A stretch of 46,166 nt of DNA from Vibrio salilacus (GCF_002811245.1 NZ_NIVQ01000021.1:1-46166); one strand, 5' to 3'; shown: positions 15,908 through 25,086, numbered from the stretch's first letter. Numbers and translations: made by a program. The notes: generated by a model not told the origin, from the sequence alone.

Positions 15908-16558
15908 ATGGAGAGATGGATCTTGTTATTGGATGTGCTCGTACAGAGCGTTAATGAATTCCAAGCTGACTGCATGACATTGTGTGAAAAACACTACCCT
16001 ACCATTCACAACAAAGGAATGACTGAACATCACTTGGGTTTGGCTTTCGCGCGTCGTCTGTCACGCACACTGAACGAATTCGGTCATGATTATGATTATA
16101 AGCCGTTAGACACATCGGGATCGATGGAATTACCGCATCATTACCGAGTCAGCTCTGAAATTGGAACCGTATGGATTCTCACCTCGCATTTGGTCAGTGC
16201 AGGCTCATCTTGCCGTAAAAAACTGTTTAGAAATGTCGCCCAATGGCAGCAAGAATATGGTTTCGCCGTTCAACCTAACGATCTGTTGCTTTTATTGACC
16301 GATCACTGGATTACACGCAGCAAGCAAAGCCGCGAACTCCTTCATTGGTGGACAGGTCAGCTTCCTGAAGAAGTGGACGAATACAAGGTACAAGGTATTA
16401 CCCTGTATGAAAGTGAATCACTGTTGGCGCAAACCATGGACAAACATTTTAACCTCAGCCCTTACTTTGTCAAATTTACACACCCGCTAAAACGTGCTAC
16501 GGACCAACAGTTAGTACGTAAATACATCCAACTCTATTCTGTGGTTCAACTTAGTTAG
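15908..16558 (+). CDS. Uncharacterised protein, 216 aa
   Basis: I do not recognise the family. The product is soluble, with no signal peptide or membrane segment after the start. It has a polar, histidine- and tryptophan-rich character (CEKHYPTIHNKGMTEHHLG; LTDHWITRSKQSRELLHWW) and an alternating alpha/beta feel. The start is uncertain: the ATG lacks an upstream ribosome site, while GGAGAG just inside would suit a TTG five codons later. Codon use is like the neighbours, so recent transfer is not indicated. It is flanked by the broken DUF2164 gene and an EAL gene, neither obviously related. Confidence 0.7.
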   Translation: MERWILLLDVLVQSVNEFQADCMTLCEKHYPTIHNKGMTEHHLGLAFARRLSRTLNEFGHDYDYKPLDTSGSMELPHHYRVSSEIGTVWILTSHLVSAGSSCRKKLFRNVAQWQQEYGFAVQPNDLLLLLTDHWITRSKQSRELLHWWTGQLPEEVDEYKVQGITLYESESLLAQTMDKHFNLSPYFVKFTHPLKRATDQQLVRKYIQLYSVVQLS

Positions 16559-16879
16559 CTATCTAGCACGTTTTCTGTCTAGGCTTATAGCTTTGTTTCG
16601 TCGTTGAATCATGTGTAATGTGAGTTAATTCTCTTACGCCTGACAACTCACAATGTCTGTTACTCTATGATTAATGGTGAAAAATCATTCGCTTGTGCGA
16701 CTTGTAGATAGTAAATGATGAGATCTGGATTCAAAAAAATCAACCTCTATAGCTTGCTTTCTTCCAATCCGTACATTGCTCATATAACTTGAATGATTAA
16801 TGCAGATTTACTAACACTTGTTCAGTTAAACTGATTATTATATATCGACTATTCATAAGCGTTGAGGTCAACACTTGCT
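16559..16879. other. Intergenic stretch with no recognised gene
   Basis: I see no credible frame here. It contains an 8-bp inverted repeat (TGTGAGTT/AACTCACA, 16619-16652, 18-base loop) without a T-run, and AT-rich sequence before the EAL gene that may hold its promoter. Confidence 0.5.
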
Positions 16880-17713
16880 ATGATACTCTCTACTAAACAG
16901 CAGTTCGTTGATTGCTTGGCGATGAATGATCAATCACAATATATTGCTAAGTATAAGAAGCTGGTCTTAAGCAGTGTTTACCAACCGATATTTGACTCAC
17001 ATGGGCAAATTATTGGTGTCGAAGCCCTAGTCCGAATTGAAGACATTGAGCGGGGAAACGTCCGACCTGATATCTTCTTTCACTCGGATAAATTCGAATT
17101 CAATGACAAAATGAATGTCGAACGCCTTAGTCGTGTGATTCATATCCGTAACTTTGCTCGCTCTAAATATCGTCACCTACAACTTTTTCTTAATGTTCTG
17201 CCTTCGTCTGGACAATACTTATCACTTGATAACATCGAATCGAGTCTACTGTCGCAACGTATCAAGGCACTCAACCTGAATAACTCTCAGTTAGTTATGG
17301 AAGTTGTTGAACTTCAAGTTCCCGATGAACGACAGCTGCAGGTAGCGATGAATAAGCTCGCTAAAAGTGGTTTTCATATTGCCATTGATGATTTCGGCGT
17401 TGAAGCATCGAATCGACAGCGTGTCGAACAACTTCAACCATCCATCATCAAAATTGACCGCTCACTCATGCTTGCCTACATGAAAGGTGAACCATTTCCA
17501 TTAATGTCCGGCATCCACTTAGCGAGGCGAGTAGGCGCTAAGTTGGTTGTAGAAGGCATAGAGACTCAGCCGCAACTTGATGCGATGCATGCACTGCATA
17601 TTGATATGTACCAAGGCTATTATTTAGCAACGCCAAAGCCACTTGAGGTCGTTTATAGTGATGCTCCCACTGAGTGGGCAGCACTCGGTGATCCAAGTTG
17701 TGTTTATCGCTGA
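16880..17713 (+). CDS. Stand-alone EAL-domain protein
   Basis: A 277-residue protein made almost entirely of one EAL domain. The catalytic set of cyclic-di-GMP phosphodiesterases is present: GVEALVRI, the LFLNVLP asparagine, the EVVE glutamate, IAIDDFGVE with its aspartate pair, IIKIDRS lysine, VVEGIET and YQGYYLATP. Loop 6 reads DDFGVEASN rather than the usual DDFGTGYSS, so dimer-coupled activation may differ. It lacks a sensor or GGDEF domain and any membrane anchor. The ATG was chosen over a TTG six codons upstream; neither has a convincing ribosome site. Confidence 0.85.
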   Translation: MILSTKQQFVDCLAMNDQSQYIAKYKKLVLSSVYQPIFDSHGQIIGVEALVRIEDIERGNVRPDIFFHSDKFEFNDKMNVERLSRVIHIRNFARSKYRHLQLFLNVLPSSGQYLSLDNIESSLLSQRIKALNLNNSQLVMEVVELQVPDERQLQVAMNKLAKSGFHIAIDDFGVEASNRQRVEQLQPSIIKIDRSLMLAYMKGEPFPLMSGIHLARRVGAKLVVEGIETQPQLDAMHALHIDMYQGYYLATPKPLEVVYSDAPTEWAALGDPSCVYR

Positions 17714-17996
17714 TTGCGACCTCACTCTTCATTTTTGTACTTTTTTTGCTCGCACGCACCTTACGTTCCACGTTAGTACTACCCTCCTGACTCTTTTATT
17801 TTATCAGTGTTATTTTTAACAGCTACAAAACTGCATTAGAACAATAGACTTATCTAATAATGACAAGATTACTGATATTTTGCTCTAGATCATGAGTTGT
17901 TCAAGTTGCCCTCGTGCTACAGGATAGATTTCTGTACATTACCAGACATATTTTGAAACACTTCCTATAAGATTATTATTATTTCAGGAGATTTCT

Positions 17997-19364
17997 ATGT
18001 TGGAGCTCTTAATTGGGTTAGTCGTGACCATTGCGGTTGGGTACTTTATTGTAAAAGAATACAAACCGGCAGGGGTATTACTGGCGGCGGGTATCTTGCT
18101 GCTAATTCTTACTGGCTTAATGGGACATACTGTTCTGCCTGCTAAAATTAACTCGACCGGCAATATGCTAACTGACGCCTTGGAGTATGTGAAGTATATG
18201 CTGCAATATCGTGGCGGTGGTTTAGGTATGCAGATTATGTTGCTGTGTGGTTTCGCCGCTTATATGACGCATATCGGTGCGAATAACGTGGTTGTGAAAC
18301 AGTTCTCTAAACCACTATCAGTTATTAAATCACCTTATGTGTTACTTGTTGCTGCTTATATCGTCGCATGTTTGATGTCATTAGCAGTAAGTTCAGCGAC
18401 AGGTCTTGGTGTTTTGTTAATGGCTACCCTATTCCCTATGATGACCGCAATGGGTATATCTCGCCCTGCCGCGGTCGCCGTTTGTGCGTCACCGGCGGCG
18501 ATCATTCTCTCACCAACTTCTGGTGATGTGGTTATTGCCGCGGAAAAGTCCGGGTTGAGCCTTGATGTGTTTGCTGTCCAAACCGTACTGCCAGTTTCTA
18601 TCTGTGCGATTATTGTTATGGCCGCCGCCGCCTTTTTCTGGAACAAATATCTGGATAAAAAAGATAACTCACCAATGGAGCGTGTTGATGTATCAGAGAT
18701 CGAAGTCAATGCACCTGGGTTCTATGCGGTGTTGCCATTTTTACCGATTTTAGGCGTATTCCTTTTTAACGGCCGTACAATTCCAGGTTTAACACTCGAT
18801 ATCTACACTATCGTTGTACTGTCTATTTTCATTAGCGCTATGGTTGATTATGTGGTGAAAAAGTTCGATGGACAAACTACCCTCGAAGATCTTGAATCTT
18901 GCTACGAAGGTATGGCAGATGCTTTTAAGGGGGTTGTTATGCTGTTGGTTGCTGCGGGAGTATTTGCCCAAGGTTTAATGTCGATCGGAGCGATTGATAA
19001 CTTACTTCATTTGGCAGAAAGTGCTGGTGCGGGTGGTATGACGTTGATGCTAATTCTAACCGCTTTAACGGTAGCCGCGGCCATCGCGACTGGTTCAGGT
19101 AATGCCCCTTTCTACGCGTTTGTCGAGCTTGCCCCATCCCTAGCTGCCAAGATGGGAATCAACCCTGCTTTTCTTATCATTCCGATGTTACAGGCCTCTA
19201 ATTTAGGCCGTACGATTTCACCAGTATCAGGAGTCGTAGTGGCAACCTCAGGCATGGGTAATATCAGCCCGTTTGAAGTAGTGAAACGTACCTCAGTCCC
19301 CGTGTTATGCGGTTTGATTACCGTCATTTTAGGCACTGTAGTCTTGGTACCTATGTACGCTTAA
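17997..19364 (+). CDS. dcuC: Anaerobic C4-dicarboxylate transporter DcuC
   Basis: A 455-residue protein with 11-12 membrane helices and close likeness to E. coli DcuC throughout: MLLCGFAAYMTHIGAN, CLMSLAVSSATGLGVLLMAT, CASPAAIILSPTSGDVV, TGSGNAPFYAFVELAP, and LQASNLGRTISPVSGVVV. DcuC exports succinate during fermentation and exchanges C4-dicarboxylates. AGGAG lies six bases before the ATG. About 280 bases lie upstream without a gene and may hold oxygen-responsive control, though I found no clean FNR site. It has its own terminator. Confidence 0.95.
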   Translation: MLELLIGLVVTIAVGYFIVKEYKPAGVLLAAGILLLILTGLMGHTVLPAKINSTGNMLTDALEYVKYMLQYRGGGLGMQIMLLCGFAAYMTHIGANNVVVKQFSKPLSVIKSPYVLLVAAYIVACLMSLAVSSATGLGVLLMATLFPMMTAMGISRPAAVAVCASPAAIILSPTSGDVVIAAEKSGLSLDVFAVQTVLPVSICAIIVMAAAAFFWNKYLDKKDNSPMERVDVSEIEVNAPGFYAVLPFLPILGVFLFNGRTIPGLTLDIYTIVVLSIFISAMVDYVVKKFDGQTTLEDLESCYEGMADAFKGVVMLLVAAGVFAQGLMSIGAIDNLLHLAESAGAGGMTLMLILTALTVAAAIATGSGNAPFYAFVELAPSLAAKMGINPAFLIIPMLQASNLGRTISPVSGVVVATSGMGNISPFEVVKRTSVPVLCGLITVILGTVVLVPMYA

Positions 19365-19387
19365 TACAAGCAAGTAAACAGTCAAAA

Positions 19388-19579
19388 TCATAGGGGGCGC
19401 ATACGCGCCCTTTTTATTTCAACCAACTCATCAGGTTCTTTATCTTTAAGTAAATAGCCATCTGCTCCAGTTTTGACGATTGCCTCGATATCCGCGGGAC
19501 TATCAGAAACCGTTAGAATGACAATTGTTGCGTCACACTCGTCAGTACGTAGTGCATTAAACAAGCGTAATTGGTTTAA
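19388..19579 (-). pseudogene. Remnant of a NarL/NarP-type response regulator
   Basis: From about 19561 back to 19418, the minus strand reads LRTDECDATIVILTVSDSPA, then DIEAIVKTGADGYLLKDKEP and DELVE. This is the centre of a receiver domain: the conserved threonine (LTVSDS) and lysine (LLKD) of the NarL/NarP/UhpA class. The N-terminal aspartate pocket and the C-terminal DNA-binding domain are missing. The frame runs out into the dcuC terminator at one end and a TAA at the other. There is no start codon with a ribosome site. It is a fragment left by deletion. Confidence 0.8.
19393..19416 (+). terminator. Terminator of dcuC
   Basis: GGGCGC/GCGCCC stem with an ATAC loop followed by TTTTTATTT, 30 bases past the dcuC stop. 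The response-regulator remnant runs straight into it. Confidence 0.88.
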
Positions 19580-19596
19580 TTACAAACCTTCATAAT

Positions 19597-19628
19597 AAAG
19601 CCACCGCAAATACGGTGGCTTTATTTTA
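19597..19628 (-). terminator. Terminator of galE
   Basis: AAAGCCACCG/CGGTGGCTTT stem with a six-base loop just past the galE stop. T-rich sequence flanks both sides. Confidence 0.88.
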
Positions 19629-19641
19629 TCAGTCGCCCAAG

Positions 19642-20658
19642 TTAAATATCTGGGTAGCCCTGAGGGTTATTCGACTGCCAACGCCAGGTATCTGTTGTCA
19701 TATCATCCAAGCTACGTACGGCTTTCCATCCCAATTCTTGCATCGCTTTCGATGGATCTGCCCAGCACTCTGCAATATCACCAGCCCGTCGTGCTACAAC
19801 TTGATAAGGGACTTGCTGACCACTGGCCGCTTCAAACGCTTTGACCATTTCCAAAACACTAGAACCATTCCCCGTTCCAAGGTTATAGATGTGCAAACCC
19901 ATTTTAGATCCAACATTTTCCAGCGCTGCAATATGACCATCAGCCAAATCAACAACATGAATATAATCACGAACGCCCGTTCCATCTGGTGTTGGGTAAT
20001 CATTACCAAAAACGGATAAACACTCACGTCGCCCTACTGCAACTTGTGACACGAACGGCATCAAGTTGTTAGGAATACCTTGAGGGTCTTCACCAAGCTC
20101 ACCACTCGGATGAGAACCAACGGGATTAAAGTAACGTAGTAAGGTAATACTCCAATCTGAGTGAGCATGATGAAAATCTGTTAAACACTCTTCAACCATT
20201 AACTTGCTGCGACCATAAGGGTTGGTCGCGCTAGTTGGAAAATCTTCAGTAATAGGCACAGACGCTGGATCACCATACACGGTTGCAGATGATGAAAATA
20301 CTAATGATTTGACGCCTGCTTCTTGCATTGCAGCCACCAAAACTAAGGTTCCATTGACGTTGTTGTCGTAGTATTCAAGCGGCTTTTCTACCGATTCACC
20401 AACAGCCTTAAGACCTGCAAAATGTATCACGGCATCAATAGCGTAGTTTTTTAACGTCTTGGTTAGCAGTGTTTTGTCGCGAATATCACCTTTTACAAAA
20501 TCAAGCCGGTGTCCAGTGACTTTTTCTATACGTTGCAACACTGCTTGCTTGCTGTTGTAAAGGTTATCAAAAATAACTGGAGTAATACCGGCACCCAGCA
20601 TTTGAATGCAAGTATGGCTGCCAATGTAGCCCATTCCACCAGTGACTAAAACTTTCAT
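19642..20658 (-). CDS. galE: UDP-glucose 4-epimerase
   Basis: A 338-residue enzyme, the same length as E. coli GalE. MKVLVTGGMGYIGSHT opens the NAD-binding Rossmann fold (GxxGxxG), VFSSSATVYG holds the catalytic serine, and NPYGRSK the tyrosine and lysine of the short-chain dehydrogenase active site. GVRDYIHVVDLA follows. It interconverts UDP-glucose and UDP-galactose for galactose use and surface polysaccharide. An upstream in-frame extension of 15 codons is rejected because AAGG stands before the inner ATG. It is alone, not in a gal operon. Confidence 0.95.
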   Translation of the reverse strand: MKVLVTGGMGYIGSHTCIQMLGAGITPVIFDNLYNSKQAVLQRIEKVTGHRLDFVKGDIRDKTLLTKTLKNYAIDAVIHFAGLKAVGESVEKPLEYYDNNVNGTLVLVAAMQEAGVKSLVFSSSATVYGDPASVPITEDFPTSATNPYGRSKLMVEECLTDFHHAHSDWSITLLRYFNPVGSHPSGELGEDPQGIPNNLMPFVSQVAVGRRECLSVFGNDYPTPDGTGVRDYIHVVDLADGHIAALENVGSKMGLHIYNLGTGNGSSVLEMVKAFEAASGQQVPYQVVARRAGDIAECWADPSKAMQELGWKAVRSLDDMTTDTWRWQSNNPQGYPDI

Positions 20659-20900
20659 ATAACGCGCCTTTTTTAAAATATTTTCATCATCATACCTAAG
20701 CATAATGAGTCAATACAGAAACATTGTAAATCTTACACAAACAACAAAATAGACTTCACTTAACCTGTCTAGATCACGTCAATGACTTTTCGTTATCGCT
20801 AAGTTGAGTACCGATTAATTAAACAATGAAATTGATCACTGAATATTTTACTCAATTGAAACATGTTACTGAATAACATGCATAAGGATATGAGTAATTA

Positions 20901-21656
20901 ATGACAAAACGTTCAATCAGTCTTAATTGTGATATGGGTGAAAGCTTTGGCCATTGGGTGATGGGCAACGACGCGCAGGTAATGCCACATATTGATATGG
21001 CCAGTATTGCTTGTGGTTTTCATGCCTCAGATCCACAGATAATGAGTAAGACCGTTCAACTTGCGCTTAGCAACGATGTTCAGATCGGCGCTCACCCGAG
21101 TTATCCCGATCGACAAGGTTTTGGTCGTCGCAGCATTCCTATGTCGGCAGACGAAGTAACCAATATGCTGATCTATCAAATCGGCGCCCTAAACGGGCTG
21201 TGCGAGAGTCACAATGCCGAACTGCGTTATGTCAAACCTCATGGCGCCTTATACAATGACATGCAAACTCATCTAACGGTGTTTGAAGCGGTACTGGATG
21301 CGGTGTCGAGTTTTGATCTGCCGCTAATGACGCTGGCCATCACCGATAACCAACCTCTGCTTGATCTTGCCGACCGATACGATGTCCCTTTGCTCTTTGA
21401 AGCCTTTGCTGACCGACGCTATCAAGTAAATGGCCAACTTGCCTCACGCAGCAATTCTGATGCGGTTTTGACAAGTCCTGACGATATATTAAGTCAAGTA
21501 CAACAAATTGCACTTTACGGCAAAGTGCGCACTATCGATGGCTTCATGATTCCCTTAGAAGTCGACACCATTTGTGTTCATGGTGATAACCCGCAAAGTA
21601 TCAGCGTCATCAAGCAAATTAAACAACTGTTGGCTAAGGAGGGCGCTTTGTTATGA
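20901..21656 (+). CDS. pxpA: 5-oxoprolinase subunit A (LamB/YcsF family)
   Basis: A 251-residue protein of typical length with family motifs: SLNCDMGESFGHWVMGND at the N-terminus, SIACGFHASDP, IGAHPSYPDRQGFGRR and VKPHGALYND. With PxpB and PxpC it forms the ATP-dependent 5-oxoprolinase that opens pyroglutamate to glutamate. It starts a three-gene operon with four-base overlaps at both junctions. The gene faces away from galE across about 240 bases that must contain its promoter. Confidence 0.93.
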   Translation: MTKRSISLNCDMGESFGHWVMGNDAQVMPHIDMASIACGFHASDPQIMSKTVQLALSNDVQIGAHPSYPDRQGFGRRSIPMSADEVTNMLIYQIGALNGLCESHNAELRYVKPHGALYNDMQTHLTVFEAVLDAVSSFDLPLMTLAITDNQPLLDLADRYDVPLLFEAFADRRYQVNGQLASRSNSDAVLTSPDDILSQVQQIALYGKVRTIDGFMIPLEVDTICVHGDNPQSISVIKQIKQLLAKEGALL

Positions 21657-22366
21657 AGCTCAACGCCTCAATCGATCCCGTTGCAGAATGCTCAATATTA
21701 ATTCGTTTTGATAGTGAACCCAGTGATCACTTGTCATGGGTCATTGGTGAAATCAGTCATTATCTCAGCAATCAATTAGGCGCATGGGTGATGAATGTAA
21801 CACCTTCATTCAACACCATTTTGGTTGACTACCTGCCTCATCGCATTTCGATATTTGAGTTTGTTCCGTACCTTGAACATTTGGTCACTGAAGCATTAGA
21901 AAATATGCCTGAATCTCATCAATCAGAGGTGATCACACTACCTATTTACTATGACTTATCTGTCGGCCCAGATCTGGCGCTGTACCAATCAGACGGAGTC
22001 GATATTAACCGTTTTCGTGATCTTCATAGTCAAGTTGAGTATACCGTTGGCGCAATTGGCTTCTCTGCCGGGTTTGCGTTTCTAACTGCGGTTGATCATC
22101 GAATTAGACGACCGAGAAAAGCATCGCCACGTGTCACCGTGCCTAAAGGCAGTGTCGGGATCGCGAACAATCAAACGGCAATTTATCCTAGTGAGTCGCC
22201 AGGTGGCTGGAATATCATCGGTAACTGCCCTACTCAGCTTTATCATCCAGATAAAGCAAAAGTATTACCGTTCAGTATTGGAACTAAAGTACGTTTCGAG
22301 TCGATTGATTACGACACGTTTGTTCAGCTTGGTGGCAAGGTAAACAAGGATTGGGATTGGCAATGA
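21653..22366 (+). CDS. pxpB: 5-oxoprolinase subunit B (KipI-like)
   Basis: A 237-residue protein with the KipI/allophanate-hydrolase subunit 1 pattern: SHLSWVIG-type opening, PSFNTILVDY, LPIYYDLSVGPDL and the cyclophilin-like core GAIGFSAGFAFLTAVD, then TVPKGSVGIANNQTAIYPSE and SPGGWNIIG. The start ATG overlaps the pxpA stop (ATGA) and its end overlaps pxpC in the same way, so the subunits are translated together. B and C together form the ATP-using half of 5-oxoprolinase. Confidence 0.92.
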   Translation: MKLNASIDPVAECSILIRFDSEPSDHLSWVIGEISHYLSNQLGAWVMNVTPSFNTILVDYLPHRISIFEFVPYLEHLVTEALENMPESHQSEVITLPIYYDLSVGPDLALYQSDGVDINRFRDLHSQVEYTVGAIGFSAGFAFLTAVDHRIRRPRKASPRVTVPKGSVGIANNQTAIYPSESPGGWNIIGNCPTQLYHPDKAKVLPFSIGTKVRFESIDYDTFVQLGGKVNKDWDWQ

Positions 22367-23295
22367 CATCAACAAACTTTATTGAAGTAATAAAACCTGG
22401 CCAACAGACACTGATTCAAGACTTTGGACGTTTTGGTTTAGCTCATTTTGGTATTACTCAAGGTGGCCCGGTGGATGACTACGCGTACAGTTGGGCAAAC
22501 CATTTACTTGGTAATACTGTCAATATGGCGGCGCTTGAAATCACTTTAGGTCAGGCAGATTTTCTTATTCATGCTTCTTGTGAGATGGCGATTGCTGGCG
22601 GCGATCTCTGCGCTCGTCTTGATGGACAACTGCTGACCAATTGGTCAACGTTTCGGGCGGTTAAGGGACAAACACTCACCTTTAGCTTACCGAAAAACGG
22701 TTTACGTGCCTATTTGGCCATCAAAGGGGGATTTAACGTGATGCCTCATCTTGGTAGTGTCGCTACCGTGACTCGTGATCAATTGGGCGGATTAGCTGGT
22801 GGAAACTCACTATCTTTGGGTGATGTACTTAATTTTACCCCACATACGATTCGCGCTCGTCCGGTTCAAACAACGTTTCGCTTTAAACCTGATTACAATT
22901 TACCACTAGAGCTGCGGTTTATCGAAGGCTACCAAGTCAATGAGTTTGATCGTGATGCGGTTGACTCGATTTATAACCAGCAGTTTGAGGTCAGCCAATT
23001 AATCAACCGCATGGGTTACCGCCTATCAGGAAGTCGGATTCAGCCGCCAAACAAAGAGTACTTATCAGAAGGCATTGCGCTAGGCGCCGTTCAAGTAACG
23101 CCTAGCGGTGAACCAATTGTGCTGCTTAATGACCGACAAACGATTGGTGGCTATCCTAAAATTGGTTGTGTCGCGCGCATCGACCTACCACGTCTTGCCC
23201 AAGCGAAACCAGGGCAAAAAGTGTCATTTGTTCGCGGCGACTTACTCGGACTTCAAGATGTATGGGGTCAATGGGCGCGATTTTTCGGCTATTAA
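22363..23295 (+). CDS. pxpC: 5-oxoprolinase subunit C (KipA-like, biotin-dependent carboxyltransferase-like)
   Basis: A 310-residue protein with the KipA/allophanate-hydrolase subunit 2 signature: FIEVIKPGQQTLIQDFGR, GITQGGPVDDYAYSWAN, AALEITLGQADF, and late GEPIVLLNDRQTIGGYPKIG with CVARIDLPRLAQ. It is the partner of PxpB. The ATG at the ATGA overlap is chosen rather than an in-frame start four codons earlier, because the overlap matches the pxpA-pxpB junction. Confidence 0.93.
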   Translation: MTSTNFIEVIKPGQQTLIQDFGRFGLAHFGITQGGPVDDYAYSWANHLLGNTVNMAALEITLGQADFLIHASCEMAIAGGDLCARLDGQLLTNWSTFRAVKGQTLTFSLPKNGLRAYLAIKGGFNVMPHLGSVATVTRDQLGGLAGGNSLSLGDVLNFTPHTIRARPVQTTFRFKPDYNLPLELRFIEGYQVNEFDRDAVDSIYNQQFEVSQLINRMGYRLSGSRIQPPNKEYLSEGIALGAVQVTPSGEPIVLLNDRQTIGGYPKIGCVARIDLPRLAQAKPGQKVSFVRGDLLGLQDVWGQWARFFGY

Positions 23296-23328
23296 TATTG
23301 CGACGTTTGATTGTTTTCAAGGAAAACC

Positions 23329-23350
23329 GCCGAGTTAAGCTTAACTCGGC
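23329..23350. terminator. Perfect 22-bp palindrome between pxpC and the FAD oxidoreductase gene
   Basis: GCCGAGTTAA-GC-TTAACTCGGC is a loopless perfect palindrome, 33 bases past pxpC and 15 bases past the convergent oxidoreductase gene. It has only a weak T-stretch on the minus strand. It most likely acts as a shared terminator; a protein-binding palindrome is an alternative. Confidence 0.6.
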
Positions 23351-23365
23351 ACCTTATATACACCT

Positions 23366-24826
23366 TTATTGACCGTAGTATTGCGCCAACTGAGCAGGAT
23401 ATGACCTCTGCTGAGCTAACTGTTCAGCACGCAATTCTACCTCTTCAGCGCTTAAGCTGTGCATGACAGGATGCAGATCTTCAATCACATCAGTGTGATA
23501 TTCGAAAAGTTGCCATTGCTTAACTAGCTTTATCGCCGCTTCTAAAGCCGAAGACCCTTTAACCACCTCAACGCGGGCATAGTGATGGCCTTCAAACGTC
23601 ACATCAGCCGCACGCAGCGTTTCATCTTGTCCTGGGATCTGCTGTGCACCAAATAGTGGCGTTCCATATTCGTTGGCATCAACATAACTTGGAATATATT
23701 TCGCCATATGTTCAATCGCACGTTGACTACGCTCGACCACAACAGACGAGTCCCAGCCTTTTTGAATCTTATTAAGCAGCCTCAACGGTAACTTAGGCTG
23801 AGACGACCCATGTTTATTGGCGACAAGTCCATCTTCAAATAAAGTGATGTCTTTGGTCATACCGTGCAATTGAAATACCCCACCCGGATAGGGGGTTAAC
23901 TGAGCCATACCATTTGGGGTCCCACGTTGACCATGGAAAATCACCTCAGGCCACAGTTCATTGCACTGCGACCAACGCGTTACATAGGCCGCTTTGAACT
24001 CAACCAGACGCTGACGCGACTTTTTGGCTAAGTCATCAATTGACCCTGTTTCATAGCCACAAGCATTGACAAGATAATCGACCTTTAGACAACTAAGTTT
24101 GCCACTGTCGCTGCGGTATTCTATCTTCCAACCATCGTCATACTCTTCAACGCCAACGACTTGCGTATTCGTCATTAACTGACAATTAGGCATCTGTTCT
24201 AAGGCTAAGGTTGCCGATGCCGCAATACGAAAGACACTCCAGCCTGGCTCTTGCACCCCAACAATTGGAAATTGTAAGGCATCGAGATCGGTATGTTTGG
24301 CAAAAGGGATCAACCATTCGTCGATTGAATTTGGTTGAACCGGTTGCTGCTGCATGGCTAACATTTCGATCTCTTCACGAGTGTAGAATTTATAGTACTG
24401 AGACGGCTCACCCAATACTTTATTCGCAGGATCTGCCTCAACTAACTCACGATAACAGTTTTGGATAGTGACTAAACGATCTCTGAGCGCATCCGGACTG
24501 CCATCATCACTGCAGGGTACTGCAATCACGGTTGGGCGGTGGTTTATCGTTTGTGGATAGAGTCTCACAGTATCAATAGACTGTTTAAGTAATTCAACAC
24601 ACTGCTGAGTTGATATCTCTCGGTACAAATTTCCACCAGCATGCAAATGACAGATTGGTGGACCACAGACCAAACTTGCGCTCTTTTCCATTAGAGTGAT
24701 ATTCATACCGAGTTCGGCTAAGTGAACCGCGGCCGTTGCTCCTGCAATACCACCACCAATGATCGCGATTTTTGGGCTGACTGATGTCTGTTGTTCAGAT
24801 TGCATTAATTTTGCTAATTCATTCAT
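23366..24826 (-). CDS. FAD-dependent oxidoreductase (DAO-type fold)
   Basis: A 486-residue protein with an N-terminal dinucleotide site after about 18 residues (IAIIGGGIAGATAAVHLAE, then an acidic MEKSA strand end), and a later LVNACGYETGSIDDL segment typical of the second FAD contact. The overall shape fits the D-amino-acid-oxidase-like family, but it is longer and I cannot name the substrate. A CGPPICHLHAGGNLYREIS segment near residue 54 replaces the usual substrate-site loop. It has no signal peptide. It is convergent with the pxp operon and otherwise isolated; an amino-acid-related substrate is possible but unsupported. Confidence 0.78.
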   Translation of the reverse strand: MNELAKLMQSEQQTSVSPKIAIIGGGIAGATAAVHLAELGMNITLMEKSASLVCGPPICHLHAGGNLYREISTQQCVELLKQSIDTVRLYPQTINHRPTVIAVPCSDDGSPDALRDRLVTIQNCYRELVEADPANKVLGEPSQYYKFYTREEIEMLAMQQQPVQPNSIDEWLIPFAKHTDLDALQFPIVGVQEPGWSVFRIAASATLALEQMPNCQLMTNTQVVGVEEYDDGWKIEYRSDSGKLSCLKVDYLVNACGYETGSIDDLAKKSRQRLVEFKAAYVTRWSQCNELWPEVIFHGQRGTPNGMAQLTPYPGGVFQLHGMTKDITLFEDGLVANKHGSSQPKLPLRLLNKIQKGWDSSVVVERSQRAIEHMAKYIPSYVDANEYGTPLFGAQQIPGQDETLRAADVTFEGHHYARVEVVKGSSALEAAIKLVKQWQLFEYHTDVIEDLHPVMHSLSAEEVELRAEQLAQQRSYPAQLAQYYGQ

Positions 24827-25025
24827 TATCAGAACATTTTACTCGTTATATCGGGCGAAAAAAATCACAATTTTTACAGGGTAAAAATGCGACGTTGAAA
24901 CGTAAAAAAATTGCAAAAAAAGTCTTGACTTAGATTTGAATAATTCAGAAATGAACAACATTGTGAATAACAGAAATGCCAAGGACTTTACGGCTATTGG
25001 GCTATAACAAAATCACCTTAAGAGT

Positions 25026-25086
25026 CGGGCTGAGTTATCCCAAACTTTATCCACCGTTTTTGTGGATAACTGTACTTCTCAGCCCG
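25026..25086. repeat. Two-tier hairpin carrying inverted DnaA boxes
   Basis: A 9-bp outer stem (CGGGCTGAG/CTCAGCCCG) encloses an 8-bp inner stem (TTATCCAC/GTGGATAA). The inner arms are DnaA-box-like: TGTGGATAA is a perfect consensus in reverse, TTATCCACC is one base off, and a third near-match TTATCCCAA lies in between the stems. The element starts eight bases past the ybbP stop, so in that mRNA it could act as a terminator or 3' stabiliser. Confidence 0.6.

Noticed and set aside
16619..16652. 8-bp inverted repeat TGTGAGTT/AACTCACA as a terminator or CRP site
   Set aside because: The 18-base loop is too long for a terminator without a T-run, and the arms do not have the spacing of a CRP site.
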